In this document: positions 1 to 8,700 of the stretch, piece after piece | Numbering within the stretch: position 1 is the stretch's first letter | Layout: each line of letters starts with the position of its first letter | DNA from: Planctomycetota bacterium | Lineage (GTDB): Bacteria; Planctomycetota; UBA1135; GCA-002686595 | Direction: 5' to 3' | NCBI GenBank assembly: GCA_021413885.1 | Contig: JAIOPM010000043.1 | Span: 62,001-126,000 of the forward strand | Length of the DNA stretch: 64,000 bases | The notes under the pieces: model-generated | Told to the model about the DNA's origin: nothing | Databases searched by the model: none | What the model saw: only the letters and a program-made list of their open reading frames with translations | Program-made: the position numbers and the translations under genes

Positions 1-1277
1 TCGAGCGTTTCGCCGCCGCGCAAGCTCCGCGCAAGACCAACATCGTCCTGATCGTCGCCGACGATCTCGGCTACGCGGACCTCGGCGTCCAAGGCTCGAA
101 GGACGTGCGCACGCCGAACCTCGATCGCCTTGCGGAGGAAGGCGTGCGCTTCACCGACGCGTACGTCACCGCGCCGCTCTGCGCGCCGAGTCGCGCGGCG
201 TTGTTGACCGGTCGCTACGCCCAACGCTTCGGCCTCGAGAGCAATCCGGGCCCCGAACGCGGTGCCGCGCCGGACTACGGCATTCCGCGCGACGAGCCCG
301 TTCTCTCGGAGCGCTTGAAGGCCGCCGGTTTCGCGACCGGCATGTTCGGCAAGTGGCACGTCGGCTACCCACGCGAACTGCGGCCGACGAAGCGCGGCTT
401 CGATGAGTTCCTCGGCTTCCTCAGCGGTTCGAGCCGCTACTTCACCGCGAAGGCGCGCAACCCGATCCTGCGCGGCGACGAGCCCGCGAAAGTCGACGCG
501 TACTTGACCGACGCGTTCGCGTCCGAGGCGGTCGCGTTCATCGACAAGCGCGCCGAGCATCCGTTCTTCCTCTACGTGCCGTTCAACGCGGTCCACAATC
601 CGCTCGAAGTGCCGGACGCCGATCTCGAGCGCTTCGCGAAGATCGCCGATCCGCGGCGGCGTCAATTCGCCGCGATGCTCGCGAAACTCGACGACGGCGT
701 CGGCGCGATCCTGAAGGCGCTCGAAGCGCACGGCCTCGACGAGAACACGTTGGTGATCTTCCTCTCCGACAACGGCGGCGCGACGGTCGAGACCACGTCG
801 CGCAACGATCCGTTGCGCGGCACGAAGGCGCAGATGTACGAGGGCGGGATCCGCGTGCCGTTCCTCATGAGGTGGAAGGGCAAGCTCACGGCGGGAGCCG
901 TCGAGTCGCGCACGATCAGCTCTCTGGACGTCGTGCCGACCGCGCTCGCGGCGGCCGGCGTCGCCGCGGACACCACGAAGCCGCTCGACGGCGTCAACCT
1001 GCTCCCGTACCTCGCGGGTGAACGCGAGGGCAAGCCGCACGAGTCGCTCTTCTGGCGGATGGGCCACGAAGGCGCGGCGCGTGTCGGCGACTGGAAGCTC
1101 GTGCTGCGCGGCGACGAGGCGGAGCTCTACGACCTCTCCGAAGACGTCGCGGAGAAAACCGACCTCGCCAAACGTCGGCCCGAGATCCTGGCGAAGTTGC
1201 GCGCGGCGTGGACCGCGTGGGCGAAGCCCATGGTCGCGCCGCGTTGGGAACACGAAGGCGAGCGAGGCGAGGAGTGA
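1..1277 (+). CDS. Sulfatase, 5' end cut by window edge
   Basis: Type I sulfatase of the alkaline-phosphatase superfamily; hydrolyses sulfate esters, probably of polysaccharides, outside the cytoplasm. The reading frame is open from base 3, so the true start lies before the window; the first visible in-frame start (GTG at 105) falls inside the conserved core and is not the real one. The N-terminal metal motif NIVLIVADDLGYADLG (bases 39-86) is intact, and the C-A-P-S-R-A-A-L-L-T-G-R signature starts with the Cys codon at 180-182, the residue converted to formylglycine. The Asn-Gly sulfatase loop 'LSDNGG' and 'GKWHVG' are also present. It ends in TGA 1275-1277, overlapping the GTG of the next gene by 4 nt, so the two are probably translationally coupled. 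Substrate is not readable from sequence. Confidence 0.93.
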   Translation, partial: ERFAAAQAPRKTNIVLIVADDLGYADLGVQGSKDVRTPNLDRLAEEGVRFTDAYVTAPLCAPSRAALLTGRYAQRFGLESNPGPERGAAPDYGIPRDEPVLSERLKAAGFATGMFGKWHVGYPRELRPTKRGFDEFLGFLSGSSRYFTAKARNPILRGDEPAKVDAYLTDAFASEAVAFIDKRAEHPFFLYVPFNAVHNPLEVPDADLERFAKIADPRRRQFAAMLAKLDDGVGAILKALEAHGLDENTLVIFLSDNGGATVETTSRNDPLRGTKAQMYEGGIRVPFLMRWKGKLTAGAVESRTISSLDVVPTALAAAGVAADTTKPLDGVNLLPYLAGEREGKPHESLFWRMGHEGAARVGDWKLVLRGDEAELYDLSEDVAEKTDLAKRRPEILAKLRAAWTAWAKPMVAPRWEHEGERGEE

Positions 1278-2794
1278 GATCCGCGAGCGGTCGAGCGCGC
1301 GTGCGAGGTCGTTTCGCCGTCGTCGTCGTGTGGGCGCTCGCCGCCAGCGCCTTCTTGTTCCTCGCGTGGCGCGGATGGCGCGAGAGTTCGGCTCCGCCGC
1401 GTCGGCCCGACGTCGTGCTCGTCGTGATCGACACGCTGCGCGCCGATCGGCTGTCGTGCTACGGCTATCCGCGCGCGACGTCGCCGTTCATCGATTCGTT
1501 GGCGCGCCGTGGCGCGTTGTTCGAGGACGTGACGTGCCAGTTCTCGTGGACGCGTCCGTCGATGGTGTCGTTGCTCGAGGGTCGCTATCTCACCGCTTAC
1601 CGTGATGCGCTCGAGCCGTCGGTGCCGACGCTCGCCGAAGTCTTCCACGGCGCCGGCTACCGCACCGTCGGCCTCGTCGCCAACGGCTTGCTCAGTCCGA
1701 CCGCGGGTTTCGCGCGCGGCTTCGATCACTACGACAGCCACAACTCGTCGGAGGCGACCCAGGTCTACTCCGACTTCCTGCGCGACCTCGGCGAACTCTC
1801 CGCCGATCTGTGGGGTCCGCTCGACGCGGCGCTCGCGGTCGACGCGGAAGGCCGGCGTCCGCCGCTCTTCCTCTACCTGCACGTGATGGACGTGCACGAT
1901 CCGTACGACCCGTATCCGGAGTTCGACGCGAGCTTGCCGGTCGCGCAGACCGCGCCGGTCGCACCCGAGGGTTGGCAGGCGGCGACGTTCGGCGCCAAAC
2001 ACGCCGATGCGAAGGACGTCGACGTCGAGCTCGCGGAGCTGCGCGACGAACGCGGTCGCTACGACCAAGGGATTCGTCACACCGATGCCGAGCTCGAGCG
2101 CGTCTTCGCGCGCCTCGGCGAACTCGGGGTCCTCGAACACACGGTGATCGCGCTCGCCGCCGATCACGGCGAAGGTCTGTGGGAACACGTCGCGCCGAAC
2201 TCCGATGCCGAACTCGCGCAGTTCGCGCCGAAAGAGTTCTTCTACCAGCGACACGGCGCCTCGCAGTTCCAAGAAGTGCTCGCGACGCCGCTGATCGTGC
2301 TCGGTCCCGGCGTGCCGTCCGGCCGGCGCGTCGCCGAGCCGGTCGAGAACGTCGACCTCTTCCCGACGTTGATGGAGCTGTGCGACCTCGCGCCGCCCGC
2401 CGGCCTGCACGGTCGTTCGTTGCTCGCGCGGCTCGAGCTCTCGCGCGCGAGCGAAGCGCACCGCGACTTCGTGTTCAGCTACGGCGTCCACGGCAACTCG
2501 GTGCGCGAGATCGCGACCGGACTCAAGTTGATCGTGCCGCGCGGCCGCGCGTTGGTCGTCGGCCAGGAGTTCCAACTCTTCGACCTCCGCGCCGATCCCG
2601 ACGAGCGCAACGATCTCGCGCACGCGCGACCGGCGGACGTCAAACGCTTGATGGGCGCGTTTCGAGCGTGGGAGAAGCGCTACCCGACCAGCGCCAACCT
2701 CGGCGAGGCGACGCGCCAGCGCTTGAAGGCCGAGCAAGGCGATCTCTTGAAGGGCCTCGGCTACACCGCCCTCGACGTCGGCGACGACGAGTGA
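1274..2794 (+). CDS. Membrane-anchored sulfatase-like hydrolase with Thr at the nucleophile site
   Basis: Alkaline-phosphatase-superfamily hydrolase, 506 residues. The GTG at 1274 is chosen because it overlaps the upstream TGA as GTGA and leaves a short basic N-terminus followed by one membrane segment (about residues 14-32); a frame-open GTG at 1208 would add a non-hydrophobic Arg-rich tail. Metal-site motifs are present: 'VVIDTLRADRLSCYGY' near residue 45 and 'AADHGEGLWEH' near residue 296. At the position of the formylglycine Cys the sequence is S-W-T-R-P-S with Thr93, so it does not need formylglycine maturation and may act like Thr-dependent phosphodiesterases, phosphotransferases or related hydrolases. 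The catalytic domain is predicted to face the periplasm. Paired with a Cys-type sulfatase. Exact substrate unknown. Confidence 0.88.
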   Translation: MRSASGRARVRGRFAVVVVWALAASAFLFLAWRGWRESSAPPRRPDVVLVVIDTLRADRLSCYGYPRATSPFIDSLARRGALFEDVTCQFSWTRPSMVSLLEGRYLTAYRDALEPSVPTLAEVFHGAGYRTVGLVANGLLSPTAGFARGFDHYDSHNSSEATQVYSDFLRDLGELSADLWGPLDAALAVDAEGRRPPLFLYLHVMDVHDPYDPYPEFDASLPVAQTAPVAPEGWQAATFGAKHADAKDVDVELAELRDERGRYDQGIRHTDAELERVFARLGELGVLEHTVIALAADHGEGLWEHVAPNSDAELAQFAPKEFFYQRHGASQFQEVLATPLIVLGPGVPSGRRVAEPVENVDLFPTLMELCDLAPPAGLHGRSLLARLELSRASEAHRDFVFSYGVHGNSVREIATGLKLIVPRGRALVVGQEFQLFDLRADPDERNDLAHARPADVKRLMGAFRAWEKRYPTSANLGEATRQRLKAEQGDLLKGLGYTALDVGDDE

Positions 2795-2842
2795 GCCGAG
2801 CGCCGTTCGCGCCCGCGCAAGAGGCGGGCGCTCGCCCCGGCC

Positions 2843-2870
2843 TTGAGCGTTCTTGCGCCGTCGCTATACT
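2843..2870 (+). promoter_or_regulatory. Sigma-70-type promoter for rpsO-pnp
   Basis: A -35 element TTGAGC at 2843-2848 and a -10 element TATACT at 2865-2870 are separated by 16 nt. The predicted transcript starts near 2877 and has about 145 nt of leader before rpsO. This is the clearest housekeeping promoter in the window. Confidence 0.65.
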
Positions 2871-2953
2871 CCCGGCCCCTCACAAAGGGCGTGGCACGGG
2901 TCCGTTTCCGTGGCGCGAGTCGGTCTTTCGCGCCGTGGGTGCGAGCCGACGCA

Positions 2954-2987
2954 CCCGGAATCTGGAGTTCCAACCCTGGAGTCCGGG
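2954..2987 (+). other. Stem in the rpsO leader
   Basis: CCCGGA (2954-2959) and TCCGGG (2982-2987) are exact inverted repeats 22 nt apart, 35 nt upstream of the rpsO start. In many bacteria S15 binds a structure in its own mRNA leader to repress translation; the folds differ between phyla. Whether this stem plays that role is inference. Confidence 0.3.
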
Positions 2988-3022
2988 CAAGTATCAGGAT
3001 CGACAACCCATTGGAGATTGCC

Positions 3023-3292
3023 ATGGCAATCACTGCCGATCACAAGGCTCAGATCGTGAAGGAGTTCGCTCGCGCAACGGGCGACACCGGTTCCCCCGAA
3101 GTCCAGGTCGCGATGCTCACGGCCGAGATCGAGGCGCTGACCGGACACCTGCGTTTGCATCGCAAGGATTTCAGCTCGCGCAGGGGACTGCTGATGATGG
3201 TCGGTAAGCGCAGCAAGCTGCTGAAGTACCTGCGCACCAAGACTCCGGACCGCTACCAGATGGTGGTCGGCAAGCTCGGCCTGCGACGCTGA
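3023..3292 (+). CDS. rpsO: 30S ribosomal protein S15
   Basis: Primary 16S rRNA-binding protein of the small-subunit central domain. The protein has 89 residues, the usual length. The conserved segments '[14 protein letters not shown]' and the '[11 protein letters not shown]' rRNA-binding helix-turn region are clear. The ATG at 3023 is preceded by GGAG at 3013-3016 with 6 nt spacing; the frame is open further upstream, but that part is leader RNA behind the promoter at 2843-2870. It is followed by pnp, the order common across bacteria. S15 autoregulation through the leader is likely from family knowledge but not demonstrated here. Confidence 0.98.
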   Translation: MAITADHKAQIVKEFARATGDTGSPEVQVAMLTAEIEALTGHLRLHRKDFSSRRGLLMMVGKRSKLLKYLRTKTPDRYQMVVGKLGLRR

Positions 3293-3378
3293 GTCGAGCT
3301 GGAGAGGATCGCCGCACCGTGGTCGCGATCGACGAGCTCGTGAAAGAGTTCGCGCGACCCACCGCGACGATCCGTGGA

Positions 3379-3405
3379 GGAACTCTCGCTCAGCGCGAGC
3401 GTTCC
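3379..3405 (+). other. Hairpin between rpsO and pnp
   Basis: GGAACTCTCGC (3379-3389) pairs with GCGAGCGTTCC (3395-3405) with one mismatch and a 5-nt loop. It sits 53 nt before the pnp start and has no T-run, so it is not an intrinsic terminator. In enterobacteria a stem in the rpsO-pnp gap is cut by RNase III and used by PNPase to control its own mRNA; this hairpin is at the equivalent place. The function is inference. Confidence 0.5.
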
Positions 3406-3457
3406 GCGTGGCAAGGGATTTTCTAGACGAGTTTCGAGACATAAGGACATCGGTTTC

Positions 3458-5608
3458 ATGACCAGTACGCCTACCCGTGTGACGCGCGAGATCGCCGGAC
3501 ACACGATCACGTTGGAGACGGGCCAGATGGCTCGCCAAGCTTTGGGCTCCGTCATCGCGACGATCGGCGGCACCAAGTGCTTCGCCGCGATCGCCGCCGG
3601 CGCCGCGAAGGAAGAACAAGACTTCTTCCCGTTGACGGTCGACTACCGCGAGAAGACCGAAGCCGCGGGCAAGATCCCGGGCGGCTTCTTCAAGCGCGAG
3701 GGTCGTCCGACGACGAAGGAGATCCTCACGATGCGGTTGACCGACCGCGCGATCCGTCCGCTGTTCGCGGACGGCTTCAAGAACGAAGTGCAGTTGATGA
3801 GCCACTGCCTCTGCTACGACGGCGTCACCAACGCCGACGTCACGGCGATGATCGCGGGCTTCGCCGCGGTCGCGATCTCCGGGTTGCCGTTCTACAGCAC
3901 GCTCGGCGCGGTGCGCGTCGGCCAAGTCGACGGCAAGTTCGTCGCGTTCCCGTCCGACGACGCGCGCAGCGAGTCGGCGCTCGATCTCGTCGTCGCGGGC
4001 CACCGCGACGCGATCTGCATGGTCGAGGCCAGCGCGAAGCAACTCAAGGAACGCGACATGGTCGACGCCCTCGAGTTCGCCCACGACGTGATCCGCCAGA
4101 TCGCGGAGTTGTGCGACGAGCTCAAGGCCAAAGCCGGCAAGCCCGCGTTCAAGTGGTCGCCGCCGACGGTGGACCAACACCTCGCGAAGTCGGTGTCGAA
4201 CTACCGCTCGCGCGTCAAGGACGTGCTCTTCACGCCGGGCAAGCACGACCGCGCCGACGCGATCGCGGCGATCGCCGACGAATGCGTCGCCGCGTTGACG
4301 GCCGGCATCAGCGACGAGAAGGAACTCGGCAAGCGCAAGAAGGCGGCCAAGGGCGCGTTCGACGAGCTCGCCTCCAACGTCGAGCGCGAAGTGATCGTCG
4401 AAGGCACCCGCGCCGACGGCCGGGCCCACGATCAGATCCGCGAGATCACGATCGTTCCGAACTTCGTCCCGCGTCAGCACGGCTCCGTGCTCTTCACGCG
4501 CGGCGAAACACAGGCGTTGGTCAGCATCACGCTCGGCACCGTCGACGACGAAGCGATCATCGACGGCATCGACGACGAGTACCGCAAGAACTTCTACCTC
4601 CACTACAACTTCCCGCCGTACTCGGTCGGTGAGACGCGCCGCATCATGGGCCCGGGTCGCCGCGAGATCGGACACGGCATGCTCGCCGAACGCGCGCTCG
4701 CCGCGGTCGTTCCGCCGAAGGACAAGTTCCCGTACACCATCCGCATCGTCTCCGACATCATGGAGTCGAACGGCAGCTCGTCGATGGCGAGCGTCTGCGG
4801 CGGTTGCCTCGGGATGATGCTCGCCGGCGTGCCGCTCGCGCAGCCGGTCGCGGGCATCGCGATGGGCCTCGTCGAAGAAGGCGGCAAGCAAGCGATCCTC
4901 TCCGACATCCTCGGTTCCGAGGACCACCACGGCGACATGGACTTCAAGGTCGCCGGTTCGGGTCTCGGCATCACCGCGCTGCAGATGGACATCAAGATCA
5001 AGGGCGTCACCCGCGAGATGCTCGAGCGCGCGCTCGAGCAAGCTCGCAAGGGCCGCATCGAGATCCTGAAGAAGATGCTCGACGCCGTTCCGCGTCCGTC
5101 GCGCGAGATCTCTCCGTACGCGCCGCGCATGGAAGTGATCAAGATCCCGGCCGACAAGATCGGTTACCTGATCGGGCCGGGCGGTCGCAACATCAAGGCG
5201 ATGCAGGCGCAGTTCAAGGTCAAGATCGCGATCCTCGACGAGAACGGCACCGTTCAAGTCGCGGGCGTCGATCGCGAGAACGTCGCCGGTTGCATCACCG
5301 CGATCCAAGGCATGTGCGAGACGCCGAAGATCGGCACGCGCTACAAGGGCACCGTCAAGTCGATCAAGGACTTCGGCGCGTTCATCGAGATCCTGCCGGG
5401 CGTCGAAGGCCTGTGCCACATCTCCGAACTCGACGAAGGCTATGTCGATCGCGTCACCGATATCGTCCAGATCGGCGAGGAGATCGACGTCGAGATCATC
5501 AACGTCGACGACCGCGGCAAGATCAAGCTCTCGCGCAAGGCCATCCTGCAGAAGAGCGGCGCCGCTCCCGTCGAGGAGGAAGTCGCCGAAGTCCAAGACG
5601 ACCAATAG
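3458..5608 (+). CDS. pnp: Polyribonucleotide nucleotidyltransferase (PNPase)
   Basis: Phosphorolytic 3'-to-5' exoribonuclease that works in mRNA decay and RNA quality control in the cytoplasm; trimeric in known members. 716 residues, normal size. Domains in order: RNase PH-like 1 (about 8-145), helical linker, RNase PH-like 2 (about 320-540) with '[11 protein letters not shown]' and the acidic '[11 protein letters not shown]' active-site region, KH domain with the GPGG loop in '[14 protein letters not shown]', and a C-terminal S1 domain ('[18 protein letters not shown]'). The ATG at 3458 is preceded by AAGGA (3443-3447); the longer open frame upstream covers the intergenic hairpin and is not coding. 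Probably cotranscribed with rpsO and closed by the terminator at 5627-5670. Confidence 0.98.
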   Translation: MTSTPTRVTREIAGHTITLETGQMARQALGSVIATIGGTKCFAAIAAGAAKEEQDFFPLTVDYREKTEAAGKIPGGFFKREGRPTTKEILTMRLTDRAIRPLFADGFKNEVQLMSHCLCYDGVTNADVTAMIAGFAAVAISGLPFYSTLGAVRVGQVDGKFVAFPSDDARSESALDLVVAGHRDAICMVEASAKQLKERDMVDALEFAHDVIRQIAELCDELKAKAGKPAFKWSPPTVDQHLAKSVSNYRSRVKDVLFTPGKHDRADAIAAIADECVAALTAGISDEKELGKRKKAAKGAFDELASNVEREVIVEGTRADGRAHDQIREITIVPNFVPRQHGSVLFTRGETQALVSITLGTVDDEAIIDGIDDEYRKNFYLHYNFPPYSVGETRRIMGPGRREIGHGMLAERALAAVVPPKDKFPYTIRIVSDIMESNGSSSMASVCGGCLGMMLAGVPLAQPVAGIAMGLVEEGGKQAILSDILGSEDHHGDMDFKVAGSGLGITALQMDIKIKGVTREMLERALEQARKGRIEILKKMLDAVPRPSREISPYAPRMEVIKIPADKIGYLIGPGGRNIKAMQAQFKVKIAILDENGTVQVAGVDRENVAGCITAIQGMCETPKIGTRYKGTVKSIKDFGAFIEILPGVEGLCHISELDEGYVDRVTDIVQIGEEIDVEIINVDDRGKIKLSRKAILQKSGAAPVEEEVAEVQDDQ

Positions 5609-5626
5609 TCGTCGCAACGCTTCCGG

Positions 5627-5670
5627 CCGCGGGCCGCGTGGAGCCTCGCTCCCCGCGGCCCGCGGTGTTT
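5627..5670 (+). terminator. Intrinsic terminator after pnp
   Basis: CCGCGGGCCGCG (5627-5638) pairs perfectly with CGCGGCCCGCGG (5654-5665) around a 15-nt loop, followed by TGTTT. It lies 18 nt after the pnp stop codon. Confidence 0.65.
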
Positions 5671-5719
5671 CTCCGAGCAGGCTCGCGCGACTCGCACTTC
5701 GTTGCGGAGCGGCGACGGC

Positions 5720-5725
5720 TATCTT
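5720..5725 (+). promoter_or_regulatory. Candidate -10 element for a leaderless mRNA
   Basis: TATCTT ends 8 nt before the GTG start at 5734. That spacing would put the transcription start at or next to the start codon. No clear -35 hexamer at 16-18 nt spacing was found, so the call is weak. Compare 34703-34708 and 41131-41136. Confidence 0.3.
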
Positions 5726-5733
5726 GGAACGGC

Positions 5734-8700
5734 GTGAGCCTCGCGTTCCTCGCTCTGGTCGCCGCCCTGGCGCAAGATGCCGCGCCCGCTCCGTCGAGCG
5801 TGCGTCCGACCGCGCACGCGCGTTGGGTCGAGCCCGCGCGTCTCGTCGTCGACGGTGATCCGTCGGAGTGGAAGCCCGACACCGCGTGCGAGATCCGACT
5901 CGACGAGCTCGCGCAACTGGTCTCGCTCGGTCGGCCGCCGAGCGATTTGTGGTCCGGCCCCGACGACGCGTCGCTCGAGCTGTGGGTCGGTTGGAACGGC
6001 GACGACTTGATCCTCGGCGGCACGGTCTACGACGAGGTCGTCGATCACAACGCCGAGCGTTGGTACCAAGGCGACAGCCTCGAGCTCTTCCTCGATCTAG
6101 GTGAGCGTCGCGCGCAATGGGGGCCCGACGACTACCAGTTGATGCTCGCGCCGAACTGGGACGAGCGTCCGTGGGGCGTCTACCTGCACGAAGGTCAGGG
6201 CGCAGCGGGGCCTTCCGACGGCGGCTTCGGCGGCGTCGAGGTCGCGTCGAAGCGCATCGACGGCGGCTACCGCTTCGAAGCGCGTTTGCCGTGGCGCAAC
6301 TTCCACGGCCATCGACCGCGCGCGGGAGCGGAGCTCGGGTTCAACGTCGCGTTGTGCGATCGCGACGGCCGCGGCGTGCACGAGTCGTACGCGACCTGGA
6401 CGTCGGAGAGCGACATCGCGTTCCACGCCGATCGGCGCGGAACGTTGGTGCTCGAGCCTCCGCCGAACGACGCGCCGGTCGTCGAGGTCGCGGGCGAAGC
6501 GGATCTGTGGCCCAACTTGCGTTGGGTCGAGCTCGTGGTGCTCGCGGCGCTCTACGTCCTCGCGCTCGGCACGCGCGGCATCTGGAGTCGGCCGCGCGCG
6601 CGCAAGTGGGCCGCCGTGTTCGCGAGCATCGCGTTGATCGGCTCGGTCGGCGTCGCGCTGTTCGCCGGCGTGCTCGACGAACGCGAGCGCCAGTCGCGGC
6701 GCGATGCGCTCGACGGCTATTGGCGCAGCTTCCAAACGTTGCTCGACGGCCAAGCGCTCGGTCATCCCGAGCCCGACGAACTCGCGGCGCGCGTCGACGC
6801 GTTGCTGCACGGCAAGTCGGTGCCGGCTTCGCGGCCCGCGACGTTCGTCAGCCTCGCGCCGGAAGGCACCGAGCTCGGTCGCGAGGAGCGCACGCTGCGT
6901 CGCGGCATTCCGTATCGGCCGTTGGTGTCGCCGGGCGCCGCCGATCCGTTGCGCGGCTTGACGCTCGCGCCGGGCGAGACGCGCACGATCACGTTGGATC
7001 CGCCGCTCGACATCGACGCGGTCGAGCTCGTCGCGCGGGTCTCCGACGCGCGGTACGTGCGCGGCGGCGCGGCGCAGACCAGCGTGCTCTCGCTCTCGTT
7101 CCTGCGCGGCGGCGAAGCGGTCGGCACGACGCGCGAAGTGCGTCACCGCCAAGACTTGCACTTCGAGGAGGACGTGCACCGCGACCACCCCGGCCTCGAG
7201 CCCGCGTTCTACCGCGCCGGCGGTCGCGTCGGTCGCGTGCATGCGGACGCGTTGCTGCTCGACCTCGGCGCGCCGCGCGCGGTCGATCAGATCGTGCTGC
7301 GTCACGTCGGCGGCGAACGCAGTTACTCGGTGCAGCTCGTCGCGCTCGCGGTGCGCGCGCCGAAGCTCGACGCCGCGATTCCCGCCGGCTTGCGCGCCAA
7401 CGCCGCGGGCGAGTGGGAGTGGAGCGGTTGGTCGTCGTCGATCGTCGCCGAACTCGCGGCGCCTTCGCGCGCGCCGAAGTCGAACGCGGAGCTCGAGATC
7501 GTGCGTCGTCTCGCGATCGGCGGCGAAGCGATCCGCATGGTGTACCTGCGCGACACGCGCGCGGTGCCGTCGCTCGCGCGTTGGAGTTGGCTGCCGATCT
7601 TCGTCGCGGCGGCGCTCGCGCCGTTCGCCGTCGCGTTCTTCGCGGAGTGGCTCTCGGCACGCCGACGCATCCGCAACAAGCTCGCGATCGGCTTCGCGAT
7701 CTCGTCGGCGGTGCCGTTGCTCGCGTTGACGTTGTTGCTCGAGAAATCGCTCGAGCAGGAGCACGTCCAGTACGAGAGCGAGCGCGTCGCTGACGAACTC
7801 GTCGTCGCCGAGCGCGGGCTCGACGCCGAGCAACGCGAACTCTCGCGCGAGGCCGAACGCCTGCTGCAAGTCGCCGCGGTGCGTTGGGAGTTGTCGCGCG
7901 AAGTCCCGGCGAGCAGTGAAGTGCTCGGGACCGACGCGTGGTGGGGACCGGGCGACCCCGGCGTGTTGCGACTGTTGATGCGCGTCGGTCCCGACGGACG
8001 TTGGCTGCGCGTCGGCACCGGTCCGGGTTGGCAGAGCTTGCCGGCGTCGTTCCAACCGAGCACCGGTGTGTGGCGTCCGTGGGGACGTACGTTGGTGTGC
8101 GGCGTCGCGCAGACCGCGAGCGGCGCGGAGCAGCCGTTGTTGGTGTTGGTCGCGCGTGAAGCTCGCTTCGACGCCGCGCCGAGCGGCGAACGCGCCGCGG
8201 CGTCGTTCCGCGTGCTCGGCGCCGGCCGCGATCCGGCGCCGCGGCTCGAGGATCTGCGCGCCGCGCGTTCCGGCGAGACGCGGCGCGGTGTCTTCACGCC
8301 GGACGGCGAGCTCGCGCTCGTGCTCGTCGCCGCGCGGCGCGAACGCGGCGTGCCGGTGTTCGGGACGTGGACGTTGACCGAGCTGCTCTTCGCCGCCGGT
8401 TTGAGCGCCGTGTTCACCGCGTTGCTCTTCGCGGGCATCCTCACCGGACACCTCGTCGGTCCGATCGAGCGCCTCGATCGCGCGGTGCGCGCGGGCCAGG
8501 GCTCCGATGCGAACGTCGAGGTCGAGGACGAAGTCGGACACCTGGCCGGCGCCGTGCAATCGTTCGCGCGCGAGGTCGCGCACCGCGTGCGGCAACTCGA
8601 GAGCCTGCGCGACGTGCAGGAGGATCTCACCAAGCACCTCGACTCCGACGTCGCGCGCGAAGCCGCGTTGAGCTTCGTCGCGCGCGAAGTCGGCACCGAC

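Noticed and set aside
2889..2906. TGGCACG resembling a -24 element upstream of rpsO
   Set aside because: No TTGC-type -12 at the right distance, and a good sigma-70 promoter lies just upstream.
4804..5733. Upstream extension of the transmembrane activator frame through pnp
   Set aside because: It overlaps pnp in another frame and crosses the terminator; the signal peptide starts at 5734.
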